NCBI GenBank assembly: GCA_024236075.1
Contig: JACKLE010000004.1
Location: forward strand, 62,001-126,000
Source: Alphaproteobacteria bacterium
GTDB lineage: Bacteria > Pseudomonadota > Alphaproteobacteria > JACAEB01
Direction: 5' to 3'
DNA: 64,000 bases
Numbering within the stretch: position 1 is the first letter of the stretch; the number at the start of each line of letters is the position of its first letter. A model generated the notes under the pieces. It was not told the DNA's origin. It was given only the letters and a program-made list of their open reading frames with translations, and ran no database searches. Below, piece by piece: positions 37,387 to 45,939 of this stretch. A program made the translations under genes and the position numbers.

Positions 37387-38592
37387 TCAGCGTCCTCCCT
37401 GCGCGGCCGCCAGCGGCGCGGCGGCCTGCTCGGCCATGAGCCAGGCGAAGCTCACCACCTTGATGTCGGGCACGAGCTCCTTCGCCTCGCGCTCGATCTC
37501 GCCGGCGAAGGTGCGGGACATGGCGACGACGGTGCGCGCGCCGAGGCGCGGCAGGTCGCGGGGATGGAGGACGGCGACGCCGTGGCGCTCGCCGACATAG
37601 GCCGGAAGATGGCGGTCGACGAGCGCCGCGCAGCGGCTCGCATCGAAGCCGCCATAGCGCACCAGCGCGTCGAAGAGACGGCCCGCGCCCCAGATGACGA
37701 GCCCGTCGCCGGCCATCGCCTCGAGGCGGTGCGCGACGGTCTTGAGAGCCTCGCGATTCGCGCCCAGGCGCTCCTTGTAGCGCGCGACGAGGCGCAGCGC
37801 GGAGCGCGCCACCGGGTCGTTGGCGTCGGCGGCCTCCTCCTTCGTCGCCTTGACGGCGAGGAGCGCGATATTCTCCGTATCCCGCGGATCGGGCAGCGAG
37901 ACCGCGCGAAAGCCCGTGGCGCGCAGGAGCGCGCCGAGCGTGTCGTTCGAGAAATGATAGAGATGCTTGTCGATGAACCATTCCTCGACGACGTTGGGCG
38001 AGGCGAGGAAGGCAAGGTTCGGCACGTCGACATAGAGGAGCCCGCCCGGCTTCAGCACGCGCCAATGGTCGCGCAGCGTCGCGGCCGGCGAGCGCAGGTG
38101 CTCGAGCGTGTGGCAGGAATGGACGAGGTCGAAGGCCTCGGACGGCAGGTCGACATCCTCGATCCGCTCGCAGATGGTCTCGATCGTCTCGTCGCGCGCA
38201 TAGTCGCCGAGCACGCGCATGTCGGGCTCGACCGCCGTGACGCGGGCATCGAGGCCGAGCGTGCGCAGCGCCTCGATGAAGGCGCCGCGACTTGCGCCGA
38301 CGTCGAGGATCGCAGGCCGCGCGATGTCGGCGAGGCGTCGCGCGAGGCGGTCGATGGCCGCGGCGGCGCGAAAGCCCTTGCCGTAGCGCACATTGCCCCA
38401 ATCGGCGCCCGACGAGACCCGCGTCTCGCGCCGGGGCACGCGATCGACGCGCGGCAGGCTCTGGACGAGACCGCAATGGCGGCAGAGATGAACGGTGAGG
38501 CCGCGCTCGCTGTCCTCCGGCCTGTAGATCGCCTCCAGGCGGTCCGATCCGCAGCAGTCGCAGAGCGCAGACGCTTCAGTAGTTGACGACAT
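37387..38592 (-). CDS. Class I SAM C-methyltransferase with N-terminal zinc finger
   Basis: Protein of 401 aa in three parts. Residues about 10-45 are the zinc-binding leader (CDCCGSDRLE, LCRHCGLVQ). The middle is a SAM Rossmann domain (AILDVGASRGAFIEALRTLG, DLVHSCHTLEHLRSPAATLR). The C-terminal third (VIWGAGRLFDALVRYGGFDA) is the domain of sugar C-methyltransferases such as TylC3/NovU. A 4-keto sugar C-methylation is a reasonable guess. The ATG at 38592 has a GGGGAGAG stretch upstream and overlaps the sulfotransferase gene by 17 bp. Confidence 0.85.
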   Translation of the reverse strand: MSSTTEASALCDCCGSDRLEAIYRPEDSERGLTVHLCRHCGLVQSLPRVDRVPRRETRVSSGADWGNVRYGKGFRAAAAIDRLARRLADIARPAILDVGASRGAFIEALRTLGLDARVTAVEPDMRVLGDYARDETIETICERIEDVDLPSEAFDLVHSCHTLEHLRSPAATLRDHWRVLKPGGLLYVDVPNLAFLASPNVVEEWFIDKHLYHFSNDTLGALLRATGFRAVSLPDPRDTENIALLAVKATKEEAADANDPVARSALRLVARYKERLGANREALKTVAHRLEAMAGDGLVIWGAGRLFDALVRYGGFDASRCAALVDRHLPAYVGERHGVAVLHPRDLPRLGARTVVAMSRTFAGEIEREAKELVPDIKVVSFAWLMAEQAAAPLAAAQGGR

Positions 38593-39406
38593 ACTCTTCA
38601 CTCTCCCCATACCCAAGGCGATGCATCATGTCCGTGGCGATGGCCTCGAAGCGCGCGCGCTCATCCGGCGTGAGCGGACGGTCCTCGGGGCGGTTGACGT
38701 TGTGCGGGCGCTGGAGCGCGGCGAACTCGTCGCCGCGCGGCGCGAGGCCGACGAAGTCGAGAAGCTCGCCGACGGCGCTCGGGCGCGCGCGCAGATCCTC
38801 GAGCCGCACGCGCGCGACGCGCGAGGCGGGCGCGGCGCCGAGCCCCTCGAGGATCGCCTCGTTAGACCAGGCCCAGTGGAAGGCGACGCGCTCGAACTGG
38901 CTAAAGGCGGCGAAGCGCTCCGCCATCGGATGGGGCGCGCGGGGGATCGGCCACCAGTAGCGCTTCTCGGGCGGGGGCGCGGGATGGGCAGCGGGCGAGC
39001 GGACATGGCCGGCGAGGATCGCCACGGAGCGGTCGTCGTAGCATTCGTCCGCGAGCTTGCGGGCATAGGAGCCCGCGACCTTGCGGCCGTCTCGCGTGAG
39101 GTGGACGAAGCGCGCCTCGGGAAAGAGGTCGACGAGCAGCGCCGAGACGAAGGAGAGCTTGTTCGAGGAATCGCCCCAGAGCGGGGTCCTCGCGTAGTGG
39201 ATCGCCGCGCCGTGCAGCCGCTCGATGGCGCGGCGCGTCTCCGCTTCGCCGGCGAGCCCCATCGCGTAGCGGCAGGCGGCCTCCTGGATGTGCGTGCACA
39301 GATATTCGTGATGCATCTCGATGTCGGGGCGCCCCGAGAGCAGCCGCGCGAGCGTCGCCGAGCCGGACCGGCCGCTGGAAAGGACGAAGATGGGACGCGC
39401 CGCCAT
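38576..39406 (-). CDS. Sulfotransferase-like protein
   Basis: Protein of 276 aa. The 5'-phosphosulfate loop of PAPS sulfotransferases is visible at the N-terminus (IFVLSSGRSGSATLARLLS), and LFPEARFVHLTRDGRKVAGS matches the 3'-phosphate-binding region. Sulfation of the sugar or protein is possible, but such folds also carry other roles in glycan clusters. It lies second in the ten-gene operon between two methyltransferase genes. Confidence 0.78.
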   Translation of the reverse strand: MAARPIFVLSSGRSGSATLARLLSGRPDIEMHHEYLCTHIQEAACRYAMGLAGEAETRRAIERLHGAAIHYARTPLWGDSSNKLSFVSALLVDLFPEARFVHLTRDGRKVAGSYARKLADECYDDRSVAILAGHVRSPAAHPAPPPEKRYWWPIPRAPHPMAERFAAFSQFERVAFHWAWSNEAILEGLGAAPASRVARVRLEDLRARPSAVGELLDFVGLAPRGDEFAALQRPHNVNRPEDRPLTPDERARFEAIATDMMHRLGYGESEEYVVNY

Positions 39407-39410
39407 CGCC

Positions 39411-40352
39411 TCACTCCCCGCCCGAATGCGGCTTCACGGCGAACAGGATGGCGTCGTGGCCGAGGCCCGCTTCGGCGAGCGCGTTGTAGAAGGCGCGCCG
39501 CACGGGCGCCTCATGCGCGGCCTCCAGCGCGAGGTCGAGGACCTTGCGCTTGCGGTGCGGCGCGCGGGTCCAGGCGGCGCGCGCCATGTGGCGCTCGCCG
39601 AACAGGAGGAAGAGCTCCATCGGGAAGCTCGTGAAGCGCTCGCCGAGCGAGAAGCCGGAGCGCACGAGCAGGCGGGCGAGCGAGGAGAAATCGAGGAAGT
39701 TGAGCCGGCGGGGCGGGGTCACCCACCAATGCGGCAGCTCCTGCAGGCGCGCGGCGGCGAGCTGGAAGGCGTTGTAGTCGTTCCGTACGCCGACGCAAAT
39801 GGCGCCGCCCGGCAGGAGCAGGTCGTAGGCGAGCGCGAGCAGCTCGCGCGGATTCGGCACGTGCTCGAGCACGTTCATCATGTGCACGGCCTCGAAGCGG
39901 CCGAGCCCGCGCGCCGTTTCGGCCGAAAAGGGCGCCTCGAGAACATTGAGCCCGAAGCCCCTCGCATGACCGGCGGCCTCGCGCGAGGGCTCGACCGCAG
40001 TCACCAGGAAGCCGCGCTCGCGCGCCGCGCGCGCGAAATGTCCGCCGCCCGCGCCGACGTCGAGAAGGCGGAAGCCGCCCTCGCGGCGCGGCCGGCGCAA
40101 GGTGCCTTCGAGCAGGGCGAGCCGGTCGCCGTCCCCGAGCGCCATCCAGGCGAGGTCCTCCCCGGCCGGCGGCGCGAAGGAGGCGTTCGCCGCGCCGGCG
40201 ATCTCCTCGTCCGCCTCCGGCAGGGGCAGCACGTGGCGGTAGCCGCAGGCGGCGCAGTCGATGATGCCGTGGTCCTGGACCTGATCGATGCAGGGCCCCG
40301 AATGCGCCGGCCCCGCGGCCTCTTGGCCCGTCCTGGCGATGGCGTTGGACAT
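39411..40352 (-). CDS. Class I SAM-dependent methyltransferase
   Basis: Protein of 313 aa. It opens with a Cys pair (DCAACGYRHVLPLP) and has the SAM site FRLLDVGAGGGHFARAARER, EAVHMMNVLEHVPNPRELLA, and LLLPGGAICVGVRNDYNAFQ. It could O-, N- or C-methylate the sugar. The ATG at 40352 is preferred for its spacing from a GGACGAG stretch; 40361 is nearly as good, and a frame to 40469 runs into the promoter region. It is the first gene of the ten-gene minus-strand operon. Confidence 0.83.
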   Translation of the reverse strand: MSNAIARTGQEAAGPAHSGPCIDQVQDHGIIDCAACGYRHVLPLPEADEEIAGAANASFAPPAGEDLAWMALGDGDRLALLEGTLRRPRREGGFRLLDVGAGGGHFARAARERGFLVTAVEPSREAAGHARGFGLNVLEAPFSAETARGLGRFEAVHMMNVLEHVPNPRELLALAYDLLLPGGAICVGVRNDYNAFQLAAARLQELPHWWVTPPRRLNFLDFSSLARLLVRSGFSLGERFTSFPMELFLLFGERHMARAAWTRAPHRKRKVLDLALEAAHEAPVRRAFYNALAEAGLGHDAILFAVKPHSGGE

Positions 40353-40519
40353 GAGGCGCATCTCGTCCGTTAACGAACTATTACCGGGTCGCCGGCGAGT
40401 TCCTGGCCTCAATAGGCGGCGAGATTGCTTAACATCGGCTGAAAGCAAGAGGTTTAGCGGGCGCGTCAACAGAGCGTTGACCAGTTCGTCCGATGCTCGG
40501 GCCTCATCACGGAGGGGCC
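40353..40519. promoter_or_regulatory. Divergent promoter region of the two sugar operons
   Basis: This 167-bp gap between divergent starts contains an inverted repeat TTGCTT (40425-40430) and AAGCAA (40443-40448) with a 12-nt loop, and a TTGACC at 40477-40482 without a convincing -10. I see no clear sigma-54 site, which Caulobacter flagellar genes often use. It should carry both operon promoters; which one serves which is not resolved. Confidence 0.45.
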
Positions 40520-41395
40520 ATGAGCGTCCAATTCATCGCCGAAGTCTCGAGCAACCATCAGGGCAGCCTCGAGCGCTGCCTCGCTTTCGTCGACAAGGCG
40601 GCCGAGATCGGCGCCGACGCGGTGAAGTTCCAGCTCTTCCGCATCGACGAGATGTTCGCGCCGGAGATCCTCGCTCGCAGCGATCGCCACCGCGCGCGCC
40701 GGGCCTGGGAGCTGCCGCCCGCCTTTCTGCCGGCCATCGCGGCGCGGGCCCGGGCGGCGGGCGTCGCCTTCTCCTGCACGCCGTTCCATCTCGGCGCCGT
40801 GGCGGCGCTGGAGCCCCATGTCGCCTTCTACAAGATCGCCTCCTACGAGCTCCTTTGGGACGATCTCCTGAGGGCCGTCGCCCGGACGGGCAAGCCGCTC
40901 GTGCTTTCGACCGGCATGGCGACGCTCGACGAGGTGCTTCACGCGCGGGACGTCGTGCGGGAGGCGGGCGCGCGCGACGTCACCTTCCTCCACTGCGTCT
41001 CGGCCTACCCCATGCCGAGGGGCGAGGCGAACCTCGCCGCCATCGCGACGCTGCGCGAGGCGACGGGCTGCAAGGCCGGGTGGTCTGACCACAGCGTCGA
41101 TCCCTTCATCGTGCACCGCGCCGTGGGGCATTGGGGCGCGAGCGCGGTCGAGTTCCATCTCGACCTCGAAGGGGCGGGCGCGGAATATGAGGGCGGCCAT
41201 TGCTGGCTGCCGGAGAGGATCGCCGAGGTCATCGCAGAGGTGCGCTCGGGCGCCGGCCATCCGACCGATGCGAGCGCGGACGGCAGCGGCGAGAAGAGCC
41301 CGAGCGCGAGCGAGATGCCCGAGCGCGTCTGGCGCGCCGATCCCTCGGACGGGCTGCGGCCCTTCCGGTCGATCCGCGCCGGCTGGCGGCCGTGA
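40520..41395 (+). CDS. N-acetylneuraminate synthase (NeuB) family protein lacking the SAF domain
   Basis: Protein of 291 aa holding only the NeuB TIM barrel. Motifs are AEVSSNHQGSLERCLAFVDK, GADAVKFQLFRIDEMF, FYKIASYELLWDDLLRAV and VLSTGMATLDE. The barrel condenses phosphoenolpyruvate with an amino sugar in PseI, NeuB and LegI. Usual members are about 340-350 aa with an antifreeze-like SAF lid; here the chain ends after a short tail (MPERVWRADPSDGLRPF). The ATG at 40520 has GGAGGGG upstream. It overlaps the next gene's possible GTG start. Confidence 0.87.
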   Translation: MSVQFIAEVSSNHQGSLERCLAFVDKAAEIGADAVKFQLFRIDEMFAPEILARSDRHRARRAWELPPAFLPAIAARARAAGVAFSCTPFHLGAVAALEPHVAFYKIASYELLWDDLLRAVARTGKPLVLSTGMATLDEVLHARDVVREAGARDVTFLHCVSAYPMPRGEANLAAIATLREATGCKAGWSDHSVDPFIVHRAVGHWGASAVEFHLDLEGAGAEYEGGHCWLPERIAEVIAEVRSGAGHPTDASADGSGEKSPSASEMPERVWRADPSDGLRPFRSIRAGWRP

Positions 41396-41400
41396 CCCGC

Positions 41401-43212
41401 ATGCGCGTCGTCGCCGTCATCCAGGCCCGCATGGGCTCCTCGCGCCTGCCGGGCAAGGTCCTGCTGCCCATCGCGGGCAAGCCGCTTCTCTGGCACATCG
41501 TGCACCGCCTCAGGAAGGCGCGCACGGTCGACACCATCGTCGTCGCGACCTCGAAAGGGGCAATCGACGATCCCATCGCCGAGTTCGCGAAGGACGCCGG
41601 CATCCACGTCGTGCGCGGCGAGGAGGACGACGTGCTCGGCCGCTTCGCGCTCGCCGCCGATCGTCTCGACCCGGACATCGTTCTGCGCGTCGTCGGGGAC
41701 GCGCCGCTGATCGATCCTGGCTTCATCGACCGCATCGTCACCGAGATGTGGGAGGCGCGCGCGGATTTCGTCATGCTCGAGGAAGGCCGCGTCACCATTC
41801 ACGAGGGCGTCGACCCGATGAGCGCCCGCGCGCTCAGGCACCTTCTCGAGACGGCGCGGGAGGACCCGGTCGCGCGCGAGCACGTCACGGGCTATTTCAA
41901 GGCCCATCCCGAAGCGGTGAAGATCCACCGCACGGCGCCCGAGCCCGGGCACGAGCTTCAGGGCGCGCGCATCACGGTGGACACGCCCGCCGACATCGCC
42001 TTTCTCGACCTCGTGCACCAGCGGCTCTGCGTGCCGGCGGGCGAGGCCGCGCTCGCCGATGTCGTCCGCCTGCTGAAGGCAGAGCCGCGCCTCATGCGCG
42101 TCAATGCCGACGTGCGGCAGAAGGGCGTCTTCGACCGCAGCGGCGTCGTGCTCGTGCGCTGCGACGGCGGCGGGCGCATCGGCCTTGGACATGTGACGCG
42201 CTGCCTCGCCATCGCCGAGGCCCTGCGCGACCGCCACGGACTCGGCGTGCGCTTCCTCATGCATGGCGACGGCGCGGCGCTCGGCCGGGTGCGCGAGGCC
42301 GGCTTTCCGGTCGAGGCGCTGCCCGTCGGCGCGGACGAGGCCGAGTGCCTGCGCGCCGAGGTCTCGCGTCTCTCGCCGCTCGCGCTCCTCGCCGACGTGC
42401 GCACGGGCCTCGCGCGCGAGACGCTTGAGGCCGTTCGCGAGTCCGGCGTCCACGTCACCGTCCTCGACGACGCCTCGGACCGCCGCCTCGCGGCCGATCT
42501 CGTCGTCATGCCGCCGGTTCCGCAGGCGGCGGCGCTCTCCTGGCCGGAAGGCCGCCCGCGCCTTCTCATGGCGTGGGAATACGTGCCCATGCCGCAGACG
42601 GACGAAGACGCGGTGCCCGCGCGCGGCTGGCGCCGGCCGAAGGCCGGGGAGGGGCTGCGCGTCCTCGTCACCATGGGCGGCTCGGATCCCAAGGAATGGA
42701 CGGTGCCCGTGGCGGCCGCCCTGAAGCGGGCGCGCCGCGCGCTCGGGCGCCCGCCGCGGCTCGTCGTCGCCGTCGGGCCGTCCTTCGCGCGCAAGGACGA
42801 GGTCGGACGCCGCCTCGTCGAGCTCGATCCGTCGACGGAGGTTCTCCGCGCGCCTCCTTCCCTCGCGCCCTTCATGGCAGGCGCCGATCTCGCGGTCTCC
42901 GCCTTCGGCCAGACGGCCTACGAGCTCGCCCGGGCGGGCGTGCCGGCGCTCTATCTCTGCGCGACCGCCGACCACGCCCGGTCGGCCGAGGCCTTCGTGG
43001 CGGCGGGGATGGGCGTGAGCTGCGGCCTTTTCGATGCGCGCGCGCCCAAGGGCGTCGTCGAGGCCTATGTCGGCCTCGTGCGCGACGAGGGGGCGCGGGC
43101 CGGGATGGCCGCGCGCGGCCGGGCCCTTCTCGACGGGCTCGGGGCGCAGCGCATCGCGTCCGAGATATCCTCCGCGCTCGGCCGAGAAATCCCCGTGCGC
43201 GCGACCGCCTGA
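41401..43212 (+). CDS. SpsF-type cytidylyltransferase fused to PseG-like UDP-sugar hydrolase
   Basis: Fusion of 603 aa. The first about 245 residues are an SpsF/CMP-KDO-synthetase-like nucleotidyltransferase (VAVIQARMGSSRLPGKVLLP, LRVVGDAPLIDPGFIDRIV). The rest is PseG-like, with GGGRIGLGHVTRCLAIAEAL (catalytic His) and VSAFGQTAYELARAGVP. PseG removes UDP before condensation and the first domain would activate the finished acid with CMP, so one chain holds the steps on either side of the NeuB homolog. The ATG at 41401 is used; a GTG at 41392 overlaps the previous stop as GTGA and is a good alternative. Confidence 0.88.
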   Translation: MRVVAVIQARMGSSRLPGKVLLPIAGKPLLWHIVHRLRKARTVDTIVVATSKGAIDDPIAEFAKDAGIHVVRGEEDDVLGRFALAADRLDPDIVLRVVGDAPLIDPGFIDRIVTEMWEARADFVMLEEGRVTIHEGVDPMSARALRHLLETAREDPVAREHVTGYFKAHPEAVKIHRTAPEPGHELQGARITVDTPADIAFLDLVHQRLCVPAGEAALADVVRLLKAEPRLMRVNADVRQKGVFDRSGVVLVRCDGGGRIGLGHVTRCLAIAEALRDRHGLGVRFLMHGDGAALGRVREAGFPVEALPVGADEAECLRAEVSRLSPLALLADVRTGLARETLEAVRESGVHVTVLDDASDRRLAADLVVMPPVPQAAALSWPEGRPRLLMAWEYVPMPQTDEDAVPARGWRRPKAGEGLRVLVTMGGSDPKEWTVPVAAALKRARRALGRPPRLVVAVGPSFARKDEVGRRLVELDPSTEVLRAPPSLAPFMAGADLAVSAFGQTAYELARAGVPALYLCATADHARSAEAFVAAGMGVSCGLFDARAPKGVVEAYVGLVRDEGARAGMAARGRALLDGLGAQRIASEISSALGREIPVRATA

Positions 43213-43282
43213 AGCGTCGCTCCGCGGCCGCGAGCCGCGTGGGCGATCACGGGAAATCATGGGATCTTATGGGTTCTTGCGG

Positions 43283-44851
43283 TCAGCCGGCCTTGGCCGG
43301 AACCGGCGGCGCGTCGGCGCGCGGCGGCAGCGCCGCGAAGGCGCGCGAGAGCGCATCGGCGAAGTCGCCGGTCCAGGCCGGGCCGGCGACCCGGCAGGCG
43401 GGCTGGAACGGCTCGAAGGGCTGGCCGAGCGCCGTCCAGCTCTTGTCGAAGAGGACCTTCGCCGTCGGCACGCCCAGGCCGCCGGCGAGGCAGGCGACCG
43501 CCGTCGGCGCGGAGACGACCCGGTCGAGTGCGGCGACGAGGCCCGTCGCGCGGTCGAGCTCCTGCTTCTGGTCGATGCCGGGCGGCCGGTGGAGCGGCAC
43601 GCCGGCGAGCGCCGCGAGGGCGTCGCATTCCGCCTCGTCGGCGTCGTACTGGAGCGCGACGTAGCAGGCCCCGCGCGCGGCCATGGCCCCTGCCCAAAGC
43701 TCGGGCGGCGCGAATTGCTGGGCGCGCAGGCCGCCCGTCTTGCCGCTGCGCCAGCAGAGGCCGACATAGGGTCCGGGACCGAGGCTTTCGAGCCAGGCGC
43801 GCCAGCGCGCGCGCTCCTCGGCATCCGCCGCAAGATATGCGTGCGGGTTCGGAAAGTCGGCCAGGGAGGGCCGCAGGAGCCTCGGAAGGCTTCCCATCTC
43901 GATGGCATGGCTCGCCGTTCCGGGCGCGAGCCAGCCGCACGCGCCCTCGACCTGGCCGCCGGTCTCGCGCACCTCGTACGGGCCGACGCTCGCCGTCGGG
44001 AAGGAGCGGGCGAAGAGGGGCACGAGACGCGGCGCGCAGGCGACGAGCAGCCGGCCCTTCGCGTCGGCGAGCCGTTCCTCAAGCTCCGGCAGCAGGGAGG
44101 CGAAGAGCAGCTCGTCGCCGATGCCCTGCTCGGCGGTGACGAGGAGCCGTACCTTCTCGTGGATGCGGCCGTCCCAGCGCGGGAGGCCGTGGCGCCAGCG
44201 GATCGCCTTCGAGGGGAGCTTGAGGCGCCAGTCATAGTCGCGCCAGCCTTCCTCGAGGCGGCCCATGTGCAGGAGCAGCACGGCCCGGTTTAGGCGAAGC
44301 TGGGCGTTCTCCTTGGCGTGGCGCACGGCGCGGTCGTAGAGCGCCAGCGCGGATTCGTGGTCGCGGGAATCCGCGGCGAGGTCGGCAAGGCTTCCCAAGG
44401 CCTCGGCGTAGGACGGCTTCAGCCGCGCGGCCTCCTCGTAGAAGCTGCGCGCCGCCGTCCGGTCGCCGGTCTCGCGCACCGCGTGACCGATGGTGAGCCA
44501 GAGCTCGGGGGTGGCCGGCGCGCGCTCGATGGCGGGCTTCAGGAGGCCAATCGCGGCCGCCGCCTCGCCTTCGGCGCGATGGAGATTGGCGAGCGTCACC
44601 AGCGCCTCGAGCCGGTCGGGCTCGAGCTCCAGCACCTGGAGGCAGAGCCGCTTGGCGGTGCCGGTGAGGCCGAGGCGGCGGGCGGCGACCGAGAGCGCGA
44701 AGAGCACCCCCACGTCGCGCGGCGCCCGGCGATGGGCCTCCTTGAGCGAGGCGATCGCGGCGTCGAGGCGGCCGGCCTCGAGATGCGCCATGCCGGCCCG
44801 GTAGGCGGGCATGGAAGAGCCTTGGGTCGAATGGGCCGAGGACGTCGCCAT
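43283..44851 (-). CDS. TPR-containing glycosyltransferase, FlmG-like flagellin glycosyltransferase
   Basis: Protein of 522 aa. Residues about 15-235 are tetratricopeptide repeats (for example RLGLTGTAKRLCLQVLELEP and HAVRETGDRTAARSFYEEAA). The C-terminal half is a GT-B-type transferase (VTAEQGIGDELLFASLLPEL, PYVGLCWRSGKTGG, VSAPTAVACLAGGLGVPTAK). This order is that of FlmG, which in Caulobacter binds flagellin through its TPRs and attaches pseudaminic acid. It is therefore the likely user of the sugar made by the flanking operons. ATG at 44812 is an alternative start. Confidence 0.85.
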   Translation of the reverse strand: MATSSAHSTQGSSMPAYRAGMAHLEAGRLDAAIASLKEAHRRAPRDVGVLFALSVAARRLGLTGTAKRLCLQVLELEPDRLEALVTLANLHRAEGEAAAAIGLLKPAIERAPATPELWLTIGHAVRETGDRTAARSFYEEAARLKPSYAEALGSLADLAADSRDHESALALYDRAVRHAKENAQLRLNRAVLLLHMGRLEEGWRDYDWRLKLPSKAIRWRHGLPRWDGRIHEKVRLLVTAEQGIGDELLFASLLPELEERLADAKGRLLVACAPRLVPLFARSFPTASVGPYEVRETGGQVEGACGWLAPGTASHAIEMGSLPRLLRPSLADFPNPHAYLAADAEERARWRAWLESLGPGPYVGLCWRSGKTGGLRAQQFAPPELWAGAMAARGACYVALQYDADEAECDALAALAGVPLHRPPGIDQKQELDRATGLVAALDRVVSAPTAVACLAGGLGVPTAKVLFDKSWTALGQPFEPFQPACRVAGPAWTGDFADALSRAFAALPPRADAPPVPAKAG

Positions 44852-44923
44852 GTCGGGTCTCGCGTGGCTCGCGGGCCCCGAAGCTAACGGCAGTCATGGT
44901 GAATGGGCGATTAAGGCAGCGGC

Positions 44924-45700
44924 TCAGCGCTTGCCCTTGCGCCAGTCGTCGAAGCGGGCCCAGGCGATCCAGATCGCCGCGATCACGATGAGGCCGCCGA
45001 GAGCGACGAGGATCTCGGTCTGGTGCTGCGACAGGAAGTCGAAGAACGACCGAACGATGGGGTTCTTCGTGTCGACGTTCTTGAGCTGCTCCGCCGCCGC
45101 CGTGACGGCGCCCGAGGCGCCCGCGACGCCGGCCGCGCCGGCGCCCTGCATGGTGCGGCTCGAGGAGAGCGAGCCGCGCCGGTCGGGCTCCTCGACGGGA
45201 GCGACGCGGGTGTTCTCCGCAAGGCCCGTCTGCGGCTCGGGCTCGGGGACGGGCGGGGCGATGGGCTTCAGGAACAGCGCCTTTTCGGCGGCGCGCCGGC
45301 GCGTGAGGCCGCGCAGCTCGACGAACTGGCCGCCCTGGCGGACCTTGTTCCACCATTCGATGGCATCTGCCGCGCCCTTGCGGTCGCCGGCATTGAGGCG
45401 CTTGAGCGCGGTCGATTTGGAGAAGGCGCCTTCGCCGATGTTGAAGGTGAGCGAGACGAGCGCGCTAAACTCGTTCTCGTTGAGCGGCACCTTGACGAGG
45501 CGGCTCACCGCATCCTCGAAGCCGTCGAGATCCTGCCGCAGGAGATCCTCTGCGTCCGATTCCGTGATCTGCTTGCCGGGCCGGGCGGTGCGCGTATGGC
45601 CGTAGCCGATGGTCCAGACGCCGACGGCGTCCTGATAGGCCTGCAGGCGAAGCCCCTCGAAGGTCTTGATGAGCTCGAGACCGTCGTGGTTGATCTTCAT
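44924..45700 (-). CDS. T4-type lysozyme (GH24) with C-terminal membrane anchor
   Basis: Protein of 258 aa. The GH24 catalytic triad fits phage T4 lysozyme in spacing: E15, D24 and T30 (ELIKTFEGLRLQAYQDAVG, WTIGYGHT). The fold ends about residue 150 (GLTRRRAAEKALFL). A Pro/Ala-rich linker follows, then one membrane helix (EILVALGGLIVIAAIWIAWA) and a basic tail. There is no N-terminal signal, so the protein is tail-anchored, an odd design for a muramidase. ATG at 45700 has GGAGTTGGGC upstream. It may open peptidoglycan for a flagellum or be a domesticated prophage enzyme. Confidence 0.87.
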   Translation of the reverse strand: MKINHDGLELIKTFEGLRLQAYQDAVGVWTIGYGHTRTARPGKQITESDAEDLLRQDLDGFEDAVSRLVKVPLNENEFSALVSLTFNIGEGAFSKSTALKRLNAGDRKGAADAIEWWNKVRQGGQFVELRGLTRRRAAEKALFLKPIAPPVPEPEPQTGLAENTRVAPVEEPDRRGSLSSSRTMQGAGAAGVAGASGAVTAAAEQLKNVDTKNPIVRSFFDFLSQHQTEILVALGGLIVIAAIWIAWARFDDWRKGKR

Positions 45701-45939
45701 GCCCAACTCCCCGTCAACCGCCCGCGCGGGCGGACCCACCGCCCGGCGACCGACGCACCCCGCTAGCCCCATCGGACCGGGCGTCACCCTCCCGTCCGAA
45801 ACGCGCGGGCGAGTGTACTCGATCCCTCGCGCGAGTCGAAGCGGCCCGCGCGGACCTGCCTTAAGGGCAGCTTAACGACGCACGGGCCATGCTGCGCGGA
45901 GAGTTTCGGCCAATTCGGCCGGCATGCGTCGCGGATGCC

